Source of the DNA: Metabacillus crassostreae
GTDB lineage: Bacteria; Bacillota; Bacilli; Bacillales; Bacillaceae
DNA length: 64,000 bases
Assembly (NCBI RefSeq): GCF_016908395.1
Contig: NZ_JAFBDU010000005.1
Location: 186,001 to 250,000, forward strand
Direction: 5' to 3'
A model generated the notes under the pieces. It did no database searches, was not told the DNA's origin, and saw only the letters and a list, made by a program, of their open reading frames with translations. Below are positions 56,826 through 64,000 of the stretch, piece after piece; within the stretch, counting starts at the first letter, position 1, and each line of letters starts with the position of its first letter. The translations under genes and the position numbers were made by a program.

Positions 56826-59135
56826 GTGGTAGTTAAAAGAGGCTTTACTAAGAAACTAGTTACTCTTGGTGTATTATCATCATTAGTAATCGGTAGTTTT
56901 GCTGGATTAAATCAAGAGACAGCAAAAGCTAATACCGCAGAAACACCAGAAATCAAGAATGTAATTTTCTTAATCGGAGATGGAATGGGACCTTCAACAG
57001 TAACAGCACACCGTTATATGATGGATGACCCTTCTACAAAGCAAATTGAGCTTACTGAATTTGATAAGTATTTAGTAGGTATGCAAACTACATACCCAGA
57101 TGATCCTGCACAAAACATAACAGACTCTGCATCTGCTGCAACAGCAATGGCATCAGGAATTAAAACATACAACAATGCAATTGGAATGGATAATGAAAAA
57201 AATCCATACGAAACAGTACTTGAGCAAGCAAAAGAAGATGGAAAAGCAACTGGATTAGTTGCAACTTCAGAAGTAACACATGCAACACCAGCATCTTATG
57301 GTGCACATGATGAAAGTCGTAAAAATATGGATGCGATTGCAAACGATTATTTTGATGAGCTTGTAAATGGTAATCATAAAATTGACGTTATTCTTGGTGG
57401 TGGCTCTAAAAACTTCGTACCAGAAGATGGACGAAAAATCGATGGTCGTAATCTAGCAGAAGAATTCCAGAAAAAAGGTTATAGCTATGTAACGAATAAA
57501 GATGAATTAATGAAAGATGAAAATGGACAAGTATTAGGATTGTTTGCAAAGGGCGGTCTTCCAAAAATGATCGACCGTGATGACAGCATTCCTTCTCTAG
57601 AAGAAATGACATCTACTGCTATTGAGCGCCTAAGTAAAGATGAGCAAGGCTTCTTCTTAATGGTTGAAGGCAGCCAAATCGACTGGGCAGAGCATGATAA
57701 TGATATTGTTGGAACAATGAGTGAAATGAATGATTTTGAACAAGCCTTTAAAGCTGCAATCGATTTTGCTAAACAAGATGAGCACACGTTAGTTGTGACA
57801 ACAGCTGACCATGCAACAGGTGGTTTATCTTTAGGCGCTAACACGAAGGCTAAACCAAATGGAGATTATAATTTCCATGTTAATCCTATTCAAGCTTTCT
57901 CGAAAACACCTGACTATATCGCTGCTGAAATCTATGCAGCTGGAGCTGGTGCTGATGTTGTAGGAATTATGCAAAAGCATATTGATTCAAGCTTCTATAA
58001 TCAAATTACAAATGAAGAAATCCAAGCAGTAAAAGATGCTGCTGCAGCAACTGATGGTATTGCAATTGATAATGCGATCGAAGCTATTGTTAATGATCAT
58101 TCCGTAACAGGCTGGACAACTGGTGGACATACTGGTGAAGACGTTCCTGTTTATGCATTTGGTCCACAAAGCGAACGTTTTGCAGGATTAATCGATAATA
58201 CAGACCAAGCAAAAATTATCTTCCAACTATTAGAAGAAAATAAAATGCCAGAAACACCTGAAAACCCAGAAACACCAGAAAATCCAGAAACACCTGAAGT
58301 ACCAAAAAATCCAGAAACACCTGAAGTACCAGAAAACCCAGAAACACCTGAAGTACCAGAAACACCAGAAACACCAGAAACACCAGAAACACCAGAAACA
58401 CCAGAAACACCAGAAACACCAGGTGATGAAACAGAGCAACCAAAACCACAAGAACTTAAAGTAACAATTAAAGATGGTAAAGCTTCAATTGATACAGAGG
58501 ACTTAAAGTCATTAGAGGAAGGCTCGACAGCTGTTCTTGATTTTAAAGATGCATACAATGTGGAGCTATCTTTAAGTAAAGAGCAAATTGAATTATTAAA
58601 AGCTAAAAACATTGATCTTCACATGAAAAACAAAGATGTAAAAGTAAATGTACCTTTTGAAAATCTTCCAGAAGGTGATGTGAAAATTAAGGTAGAACGC
58701 ATGAAAGACATTGATGATGCTCTAAGTGCTGTTTACGATTTCACAATATTTGCAGGAGATAAAGCAGTTCATCAATTTAAAGAAAAAATGACATTAGAAT
58801 TTAATGTAACTGGTGAAGTAGAAAAAGAAGAAGATGTGAAACTATTCTACTATAACGAAGAAGATAAGAAGTGGGAATTAGTTGGTGGAGAATATAAAAA
58901 TGGTGTTGTAACAGCAGGTACAGACCATTTCAGTTCTTTCGCAGTATTTGAATTAGAGATGGACAATGCAAAAGACGTAGATAAACTGAAAAAGCTTCCA
59001 GCAACTGAGGGAGGATATGGCTTACCTCAAACAGCTACTAATGTGTTTAATTTACTAGGATTAGGAATTGTTGTTTTACTAGCAGCTGGTGCAATCTTCT
59101 TTTATCAAAGAAGAAAAACGAAATTGAACGTTTGA
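56826..59135 (+). CDS. Wall-anchored alkaline phosphatase (LPQTA)
   Basis: 769 residues from a GTG at 56826, nine bases after GGGAGG; this aligns MVVKRGFTKKLVT with the N-terminus of the second copy, whereas the ATG at 56820 is too close to the ribosome site. A signal peptide is cut near AKA. The alkaline phosphatase domain (about 42-473) has metal Asp52 (IGDGMGPST), nucleophile Ser101 (TDSASAATA), HATPASYGAHDES, EGSQIDWAEHDND, TTADHATGG and TTGGHTGEDVP. A PETP/PENP linker (475-535), the shared C-terminal module (about 540-705, ending DHFSSFAVFEL) and LPQTA (733-737) with helix and basic tail follow. It hydrolyses phosphomonoesters at the wall using zinc and magnesium. Confidence 0.94.
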   Translation: MVVKRGFTKKLVTLGVLSSLVIGSFAGLNQETAKANTAETPEIKNVIFLIGDGMGPSTVTAHRYMMDDPSTKQIELTEFDKYLVGMQTTYPDDPAQNITDSASAATAMASGIKTYNNAIGMDNEKNPYETVLEQAKEDGKATGLVATSEVTHATPASYGAHDESRKNMDAIANDYFDELVNGNHKIDVILGGGSKNFVPEDGRKIDGRNLAEEFQKKGYSYVTNKDELMKDENGQVLGLFAKGGLPKMIDRDDSIPSLEEMTSTAIERLSKDEQGFFLMVEGSQIDWAEHDNDIVGTMSEMNDFEQAFKAAIDFAKQDEHTLVVTTADHATGGLSLGANTKAKPNGDYNFHVNPIQAFSKTPDYIAAEIYAAGAGADVVGIMQKHIDSSFYNQITNEEIQAVKDAAAATDGIAIDNAIEAIVNDHSVTGWTTGGHTGEDVPVYAFGPQSERFAGLIDNTDQAKIIFQLLEENKMPETPENPETPENPETPEVPKNPETPEVPENPETPEVPETPETPETPETPETPETPETPGDETEQPKPQELKVTIKDGKASIDTEDLKSLEEGSTAVLDFKDAYNVELSLSKEQIELLKAKNIDLHMKNKDVKVNVPFENLPEGDVKIKVERMKDIDDALSAVYDFTIFAGDKAVHQFKEKMTLEFNVTGEVEKEEDVKLFYYNEEDKKWELVGGEYKNGVVTAGTDHFSSFAVFELEMDNAKDVDKLKKLPATEGGYGLPQTATNVFNLLGLGIVVLLAAGAIFFYQRRKTKLNV
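58356..58418 (+). repeat. 9-bp coding microsatellite (CCAGAAACA)7
   Basis: Seven exact tandem copies of CCAGAAACA encode (Pro-Glu-Thr)7 in the linker of the wall-anchored phosphatase. Related but imperfect units extend from 58248. Perfect in-frame repeats like this change length easily without shifting the frame. Confidence 0.95.
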
Positions 59136-59163
59136 TAAATAACTAAGCTTAATAAAGGTAGGG

Positions 59164-59195
59164 CGGGAGGTACATGGTACATCTGTACTTCCGTC
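59164..59195 (+). terminator. Hairpin between the two alkaline phosphatase genes
   Basis: CGGGAGGTACA and TGTACTTCCG pair with wobble around a 9-base loop; no U tract follows. A weak terminator or processing site is possible. Confidence 0.4.
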
Positions 59196-59246
59196 TACTC
59201 TTCATTAAGAGATTACTAGCATTATAAGAAATTAGGAGGGAAACTC

Positions 59247-60671
59247 ATGGTTTTTAAACGATCGATTACGAAAAAACTAGTAACAGCAGCTGTATTATCA
59301 ACAGTAGTTGTTGGAAGTTTTGCAGGCTTAAATCAAGATGAAGCAAAAGCAGAAAAAGAGTCTACAGCTAAAATAAAGAATGTCATATTCCTTATTGGTG
59401 ATGGAATGGGACCTTCAACAGTTGCTGCTCATCGTTATATGAAGAATGACTCTTCAACTAAAATGATGGAGCCTACTGAATTTGACAAGTATTTAGTAGG
59501 AATGCAAACAACATATCCAGATGATCCAGCACAAAAGATCACTGACTCAGCTTCAGCTGCGACAGCAATGGCATCAGGTATAAAAACGTACAACAATGCG
59601 ATTGGTATGGATAATGAGAAAAACCCTTACGAAACAGTACTTGAACGAGCTAAGGAGTATGGAAAAGCAACTGGTTTAGTGGCAACATCTGAAATTACTC
59701 ATGCAACACCAGCATCTTATGGTGCACATGATGAAAGCCGTAAAAACATGGATGCAATAGCTGATGATTATTATTATGAGCTAATTAACGGTGAACATAA
59801 AGTTGATATCATGCTTGGTGGAGGCTCAAAGAACTTTGTGCCAGCTGATGGTCGTAAAAAGGACACTACTAATCTAGCAGAAAAATTTGTTGAAGATGGT
59901 TACAGCTTTGTAACTAATAAAGAAGAATTAATGAACGATAAAAACGGTCAAGTATTAGGTTTATTTGCTAAAGGTGGACTTCCTAAAATGATCGACCGTG
60001 ATGATAGCATTCCTTCACTTGAAGAAATGACAACAACAGCAATCGAGCGCCTTAATCAAGATGAAGATGGCTTCTTCTTAATGGTAGAAGGAAGTCAAAT
60101 CGACTGGGCAGAGCATGATAACGATGTTGTAGGTACGATGAGTGAAATGGAAGACTTTGAGCGTGCATTTAAAGCAGCAATTGATTTTGCGAAAAATGAT
60201 GGTGAAACATTAGTTGTGACAACTGCTGACCACGCAACAGGTGGTTTAACATTGGGTGCAAATACGAAAGCAAAAACGAGTGGAGACTATAACTTCTTAG
60301 TTAACCCAATTAAAGCTTTCAATAAAACACCTGATTACATTGCGGCTGAACTTTATGCGTCAGGTGCAAGTGCTGATGTAGAAAGTGTTATGAAAAAATA
60401 CATCGATAATAGCTTCTATAGCCAAATTAAGCCTGAAGAAATTCAAGCTGTAAAAGATGCAGTAGTAGCAAAGAATGGAACAGCAATTGATAATGCAATC
60501 GAAGCAATTGTTAATGATCATTCTGTAACAGGCTGGACTACAGGAGGACACACAGGAGAAGAAGTACCTGTATATGCATTCGGTCCAGAAAAATCTCGTT
60601 TTAAAGGTTTGATTGATAATACAGATCAAGCGAAAATTATCTTCCAATTATTAGAGGAAAATAATAAGTAA
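59247..60671 (+). CDS. Secreted alkaline phosphatase, soluble paralogue
   Basis: 474 residues; ATG after TTAGGAGGGAAAC. It has a signal peptide like that of its neighbour (KKLVTAAVLSTVVVGSFAGLNQ). The catalytic domain is nearly identical throughout (IGDGMGPST, TDSASAATA, HATPASYGAHDES, EGSQIDWAEHDND, TTADHATGG, TTGGHTGEEVP). It stops at FQLLEENNK, just where the neighbour begins its PETP linker, so it has no wall anchor and should be released. A tandem duplication followed by loss or gain of the anchor is the simplest history. No separate PhoP box is evident in the 110-bp gap, so it may be read from the first promoter. Confidence 0.94.
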   Translation: MVFKRSITKKLVTAAVLSTVVVGSFAGLNQDEAKAEKESTAKIKNVIFLIGDGMGPSTVAAHRYMKNDSSTKMMEPTEFDKYLVGMQTTYPDDPAQKITDSASAATAMASGIKTYNNAIGMDNEKNPYETVLERAKEYGKATGLVATSEITHATPASYGAHDESRKNMDAIADDYYYELINGEHKVDIMLGGGSKNFVPADGRKKDTTNLAEKFVEDGYSFVTNKEELMNDKNGQVLGLFAKGGLPKMIDRDDSIPSLEEMTTTAIERLNQDEDGFFLMVEGSQIDWAEHDNDVVGTMSEMEDFERAFKAAIDFAKNDGETLVVTTADHATGGLTLGANTKAKTSGDYNFLVNPIKAFNKTPDYIAAELYASGASADVESVMKKYIDNSFYSQIKPEEIQAVKDAVVAKNGTAIDNAIEAIVNDHSVTGWTTGGHTGEEVPVYAFGPEKSRFKGLIDNTDQAKIIFQLLEENNK

Positions 60672-60685
60672 ACGACAATATTTGA

Positions 60686-60720
60686 GTAGAAAGCCTTGTT
60701 AGTAGGCTTTCTACTTTTCT
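60686..60720 (+). terminator. Terminator after the second alkaline phosphatase
   Basis: GTAGAAAGCCT (60686-60696) pairs perfectly with AGGCTTTCTAC (60704-60714), followed by TTTTCT. Confidence 0.85.
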
Positions 60721-60829
60721 ACTAAAGTAAGATCCTCAGGGTAAGTAATCTTCATTACATATAAAGTAGTCACTTGTATGGGCTTTTTGAATTTGGATGA
60801 TACAAGAACATAGAAGAAGGGGTTTTAAT

Positions 60830-61843
60830 ATGAGAACAACGATGTTGAAGCAATCGAAGGAATTAATAGGTTTAGCATTGGTAGCAGTATTTATCTATTT
60901 CTTTATCTTTTGGGATTATAAAATCTTTCAAAATCAATTTTCTATCCCAAAAGACTGGTTGAACCTGAATACCATATTTTTGAGTATTGTCATTGAAGCC
61001 ATTCCGTTTATTTTATTAGGGGTGTTTGTTTCATCTCTTATTCAAATATTTGTATCAGAAGAAACAGTAAAGAAGTATATTCCGAAGAATATGATTATAG
61101 CTGTGTTACCAGCCGCTTTGCTTGGTGCTATTTTCCCAGTTTGTGAGTGTGCTGTTGTGCCGGTTGTAAGAAGATTAATAAAAAAGGGAATGCCTTTGCA
61201 TGTTGCATTTGTCTTTTTAGCTTGTGCACCAATTTTAAATCCTGTCGTTGCAGCTTCTACCTATTTTGCATTCCAAACAAATCTTAGCATTTTAACTGGT
61301 CGTATGGTTTTAGCTTTTATATTATCAATTATTATCGGTCTAGTATTATACGTTCTCTTTAAAAATAGTGACCAATTGAAGCTAACATCTGAGGAATTAG
61401 TTGGAAAGCAAACTAGTACTTCTGAAGTTCTTAATGTAAACAAATTAAAAGCAACACTTTATCATGCAAGTGATGAATTTTTTGATATGGGTAAATTCCT
61501 CATTATTGGTGCTTTTATCGCAAGCTTATTCCAAACATTCTTAGATCGAGAAATTTTATTAAATTTAGGTTCAAGTGAATTTTCTTCACCAATCGTTATG
61601 ATGGTTTTTGCATTTGTGTTATCACTATGTTCAGAAGCAGATGCATTTATAGCAGCTTCCTTTGGTAATACATTTGCACCTGGAGCTTTACTAGCCTTTC
61701 TTGTTTATGGGCCTATGTTGGATTTGAAAAACACAATCATGCTATTCGCATTTTTCAAAACGAAATTTGTTTTCACATTTATTTTAGTTGTAACAGTAGT
61801 GGTTTATTTAGGAGTACTTGTATATCAAGCGGTTGTATTTTAA
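60830..61843 (+). CDS. Permease of the UPF0718/DUF318 family (YcgR type)
   Basis: 337 residues from the ATG at 60830 (GAAGAAGGGG upstream). About eight membrane helices are present; the conserved AIFPVCECAVVPVVRRLIKKGMP and LACAPILNPV stretches, seen here as FPVCECAVVPVVRR and ACAPILNPVV, carry cysteines in the membrane, and ALSLCSEADAF-like LCSEADAF appears in the second half. This pairs with the TIGR03943 protein 21 bp downstream, as ycgR-ycgQ in B. subtilis. The substrate is unproven; metal or arsenic transport has been proposed for relatives. I saw no Zur or PhoP box before it. Confidence 0.85.
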   Translation: MRTTMLKQSKELIGLALVAVFIYFFIFWDYKIFQNQFSIPKDWLNLNTIFLSIVIEAIPFILLGVFVSSLIQIFVSEETVKKYIPKNMIIAVLPAALLGAIFPVCECAVVPVVRRLIKKGMPLHVAFVFLACAPILNPVVAASTYFAFQTNLSILTGRMVLAFILSIIIGLVLYVLFKNSDQLKLTSEELVGKQTSTSEVLNVNKLKATLYHASDEFFDMGKFLIIGAFIASLFQTFLDREILLNLGSSEFSSPIVMMVFAFVLSLCSEADAFIAASFGNTFAPGALLAFLVYGPMLDLKNTIMLFAFFKTKFVFTFILVVTVVVYLGVLVYQAVVF

Positions 61844-61864
61844 GACGGATGGAGGGAAATTAAA

Positions 61865-62740
61865 ATGGATCAATCAACTGATTTAGGTTTTCAAAAATTC
61901 ATAAGAGGTATTATATTAGTAGGCTTCACTATGCTGTTATTTAAATTGATCATTTCTGGTGATATTACAAACTTTATTGCACCAAAAATGCTTCCGTTTG
62001 CTTATTTTGCAACAGGAGTATTCCTTATACTAGGAATTTTACAAATATGGAGAAGTGATTCGAAAGAAGAATTAGATATCTATTGTGATTGTGGTCTTGA
62101 TCATAGTGGGAAAAGGTCACCGATCAAATCAGTTTTAATCTATTCCTTATTTTTATTTCCGGTTTTAACAGGATTTATGTTTCCAGAAGTTGTCCTTGAT
62201 AGTTCAGTTATCGCAAAAAGAGGAATTAACCTAGGAGCTTCAAATACTTCAGTTGAGCAAAATGCGAAGACAAGTGAAGATACAGTGGTCGAGGCTTCGG
62301 CATCAGAAAGTAGTTCAACATCAACATCTTCTGAAGCAAAAAGTCTTGATGAGTTATTTTTAGAGGGTTTATTAAATAGTGAAAAAATCGTTGTAAAAGA
62401 TACAGAGTACCAGAAAATCACCAACTATATTGAAGCGGACTTAGATAAATTTGTAGGGAAAGAAATCGAAATAACTGGATTTGTTTATCGTGAGCCAGAT
62501 TTTGAGCCGAATCAAATGGCAGTTTCCAGATTCACTGTTTCCTGCTGTGTAGCAGATCTTCAAGTAATTGGAACACTTGCAAAAGGCGATATGGCAACAC
62601 AGCTTAAAAATGACCAATGGGTAAAGGTAACAGGAACAATCAATAAAACAGAACGAAATGGCCTTGCTCTTCCATCGATTGATATTGGTCAATTAGAAGT
62701 AATAGAAGCTCCATCAGATCCATATATTTATATTTATTAA
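61865..62740 (+). CDS. TIGR03943 (DUF1980/YcgQ) partner protein
   Basis: 291 residues. Two N-terminal helices (about 14-30, 42-60), a cytoplasmic CDCGLDHSGKR loop, a third helix (FLFPVLTGFMFP) and a Ser/Thr-rich spacer (about 125-160) lead to a C-terminal domain with an OB-like pattern (FVGKEIEITGFVY ... RFTVSCCVADLQVIG ... WVKVTGTI). The family is found next to UPF0718 permeases and is regarded as their subunit. It starts 21 bp after the permease with GGATGGAGGG before the ATG. Cysteines in CDCG and SCC may bind metal. Confidence 0.85.
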   Translation: MDQSTDLGFQKFIRGIILVGFTMLLFKLIISGDITNFIAPKMLPFAYFATGVFLILGILQIWRSDSKEELDIYCDCGLDHSGKRSPIKSVLIYSLFLFPVLTGFMFPEVVLDSSVIAKRGINLGASNTSVEQNAKTSEDTVVEASASESSSTSTSSEAKSLDELFLEGLLNSEKIVVKDTEYQKITNYIEADLDKFVGKEIEITGFVYREPDFEPNQMAVSRFTVSCCVADLQVIGTLAKGDMATQLKNDQWVKVTGTINKTERNGLALPSIDIGQLEVIEAPSDPYIYIY

Positions 62741-62753
62741 TGCTATAATGATT

Positions 62754-62785
62754 CAGTGTAGAGTTTATCTCTGCACTCTTTTTAT
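62754..62785 (+). terminator. Terminator after the permease pair
   Basis: AGTGTAGAG (62755-62763) pairs with CTCTGCACT (62769-62777; one wobble) and is followed by CTTTTTAT. The remaining 62786-63050 is AT-rich spacer with no gene seen. Confidence 0.8.
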
Positions 62786-63050
62786 CTTTGCTGTTAATTA
62801 ATCTAACTATCTGTTGTTTTTATAAAGTGCTGTTTAATATTGCTAAAAGCTAAACTTAGTTAATGGAGCGAAATGAATCGATTCCATTCAACACCCTTCG
62901 TGAAACTTGTTATATCAATAAAGTTTACGAACCCCCCAAGTATTACAATCCCAATAGGAGAAAATAGTCCCGATATACATATTTTGTTCAATAAATTCGA
63001 CTATTTTCTTACGTTTTTTTCGATTATAATATAATAAAGGAGTGTTTTAT

Positions 63051-63497
63051 ATGACAAATGTACTATTCATCTGCACGGGAAATACTTGTAGAAGTCCAAT
63101 GGCTGAAGCTCTTTTAAATCATGTGAAGGATTCAGATTCAATTTTTGTTAAATCGGCTGGTGTTTTTGCAATGGATGACAGTGATGCATCTAGTCATACG
63201 ATTGAAGTGTTACGTGAAAGAGGCATTACATGTCAGCACCAGTCTTCTAGTTTATCGAGTGATTTAGTAGAGTGGGCAACCATTATTTTAACAATGACAA
63301 ATAATCATAAACAATCAGTTATCGATCAATATCCACAAGCCGGAAGAAAGACCTTTACTCTTTCTGAATATGTTACAAGTCCTGATGAAGAAAAGCGTGA
63401 TATAACTGATCCATTTGGTGGACCTTTATCATTATACCGACAAACACGGGAAGATTTAGAAGCACTTATTATGAAGCTGAAAGATAAGCTTAAATAG
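63051..63497 (+). CDS. ywlE: Protein-arginine phosphatase YwlE
   Basis: 148 residues from the ATG at 63051 (AAAGGAGTG upstream). Low-molecular-weight phosphatase fold with P-loop CTGNTCRS: nucleophile Cys8, Arg14, and Thr12 in the position that selects phospho-arginine over phospho-tyrosine in B. subtilis YwlE. The general acid Asp is in ITDPFGG. It reverses arginine phosphorylation by McsB and thus tunes CtsR and Clp proteolysis. The order mntP ... ywlE is interrupted here by about 8 kb of phosphatase and zinc genes. Confidence 0.93.
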   Translation: MTNVLFICTGNTCRSPMAEALLNHVKDSDSIFVKSAGVFAMDDSDASSHTIEVLRERGITCQHQSSSLSSDLVEWATIILTMTNNHKQSVIDQYPQAGRKTFTLSEYVTSPDEEKRDITDPFGGPLSLYRQTREDLEALIMKLKDKLK

Positions 63498-63523
63498 AAG
63501 AAACAAACAGGGGGAGAAACACG

Positions 63524-64000
63524 TGAAGAATGATGAAAAGAGATATAAATTTAGCTTGCGTCGTAAGCTTGTTATTTTTACAACCGTTTTAGCACTTATT
63601 ACATATTCAACAAGTGCTTTCTTTATTTATGTTTTAGTGAATTTTGCTGATCATCTTGTTGCACCAGAAGTATTCACTTTGATTACATTATTAATGGGTG
63701 TTTTCTGGTCAGGTGTTTTAGCGTATTTTGGTGCAGGCTTTATTACAAGAGCGCTAAAAAGACTTGAAACAGTTGTGTACAAAGCAGCAGAAGGTAATAT
63801 TAAAGAAGATGTTCCATTAACCAAAAGTGATGATGAAATTAGAGGATTAAGTATTGCATTTAATTCGATGCTTGCAAATATGAGAAGTATGGTAGAAAGC
63901 ATTGAATCAAATTTTCATGCAACAAATCAACAGGTCACTCAAATTGCGACAGCTTCGAATAATGCTTCTAAGCAAGCAGATGAAATCTCTTTAACTGTTC
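63524..64000 (+). CDS. Methyl-accepting chemotaxis protein, 5' part
   Basis: Runs off the right edge; 159 codons seen. It starts at a GTG (63524) after AGGGGGAGAAACAC. The short cytoplasmic N-terminus MKNDEKRYKFSLRRK is followed by two membrane helices (about 17-40 and 48-75) with hardly any extracellular loop. A HAMP-like segment (ITRALKRLETVVYKAAEGN ... DEIRGLSIAFNSML) and the beginning of the signalling coiled coil (TQIATASNNASKQADEIS) follow. With no external sensor domain it may sense membrane or intracellular state. It lies 26 bp after ywlE and may be co-transcribed. Confidence 0.85.

Noticed and set aside
58151-58612. Long minus-strand frames rich in Gly-Val-Ser or Phe-Trp-Cys
   Set aside because: Antisense of the PETP repeat of the alkaline phosphatase; no ribosome site, low-complexity shadow.
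60721-60829. Zur box before the UPF0718 permease
   Set aside because: GTAATCTTCATTAC has two half-sites but with the wrong spacing and without the CGT/ACG flanks.

Overview
The window is low-GC DNA (roughly 35-37% by eye) from a spore-forming member of the Bacillaceae. The evidence is the gene order and several sporulation genes (spo0F, spoIIR, racA). The backbone follows the Bacillus subtilis ywj/ywk/ywl region: uvsE-clsB | fadF ... acdA | rpoE-pyrG | ywjG-spo0F-fbaA-murA-rho-rpmE-tdk | racA-ywkD-prfA-prmC | spoIIR-ywlB-ywlC(tsaC)-mntP-ywlE. I cannot name the species. A surface cellulase of the alkaline-Bacillus type, LPxTA wall proteins and an icmF fatty-acid cluster suggest an environmental Bacillus or Metabacillus-like organism.

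Layout. 1-749: 5' part of a secreted beta-amylase (minus strand) with cre-like sites. 1014-3185: uvsE and clsB (minus strand). 3364-14603: an acyl-CoA degradation cluster made of fadF, thiolase, hydroxyacyl-CoA dehydrogenase, two acyl-CoA dehydrogenases, a TetR regulator and the fused isobutyryl-CoA mutase IcmF. Two FadR-like boxes lie in front of fadF and the thiolase. 15256-17734: rpoE and pyrG, separated by a textbook CTP-sensing pyrG attenuator. 17775-29079: a cellulose/beta-glucan utilisation island (ABC importer without an ATPase, LacI regulator, GH1 beta-glucosidase, DUF624 membrane protein, wall-anchored GH5-CBM17-CBM28 endoglucanase). It sits between pyrG and ywjG and is bounded by two inverted copies of a composite repeat. 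29232-37367: ywjG, spo0F, fbaA, murA, rho, rpmE, tdk; tal and glpX, present here in B. subtilis, are missing. 38131-44619: a 2162-residue wall-anchored phosphoesterase behind PhoP-like boxes. 44856-49701: two lipoproteins of unknown role, racA, ywkD, prfA, prmC. 50248-55290: a DUF4240 protein, spoIIR, ywlB, tsaC with a dense DnaA-box cluster, mntP, an esterase. 55650-62740: a CobW-type zinc GTPase behind a Zur-like box, two tandem alkaline phosphatases behind PhoP-like boxes, and a permease/TIGR03943 pair. 63051-64000: ywlE and the start of a chemotaxis receptor.

Themes. (1) Nutrient scavenging at the cell surface: three wall-anchored enzymes (cellulase, giant phosphoesterase, alkaline phosphatase) end in the same kind of C-terminal module followed by an LPxTA sorting signal. 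(2) Nine copies of a GC-rich intergenic repeat have stems that co-vary between copies. Five of them are nested in a larger element of about 340 bp, four of these with GAGGCTGGGACATAA-like inverted ends. (3) Regulatory DNA is readable at many loci (cre, FadR, PyrG attenuation, LacI-type operators, PhoP, Zur, DnaA, Spo0A). All of these are assigned by sequence pattern only.
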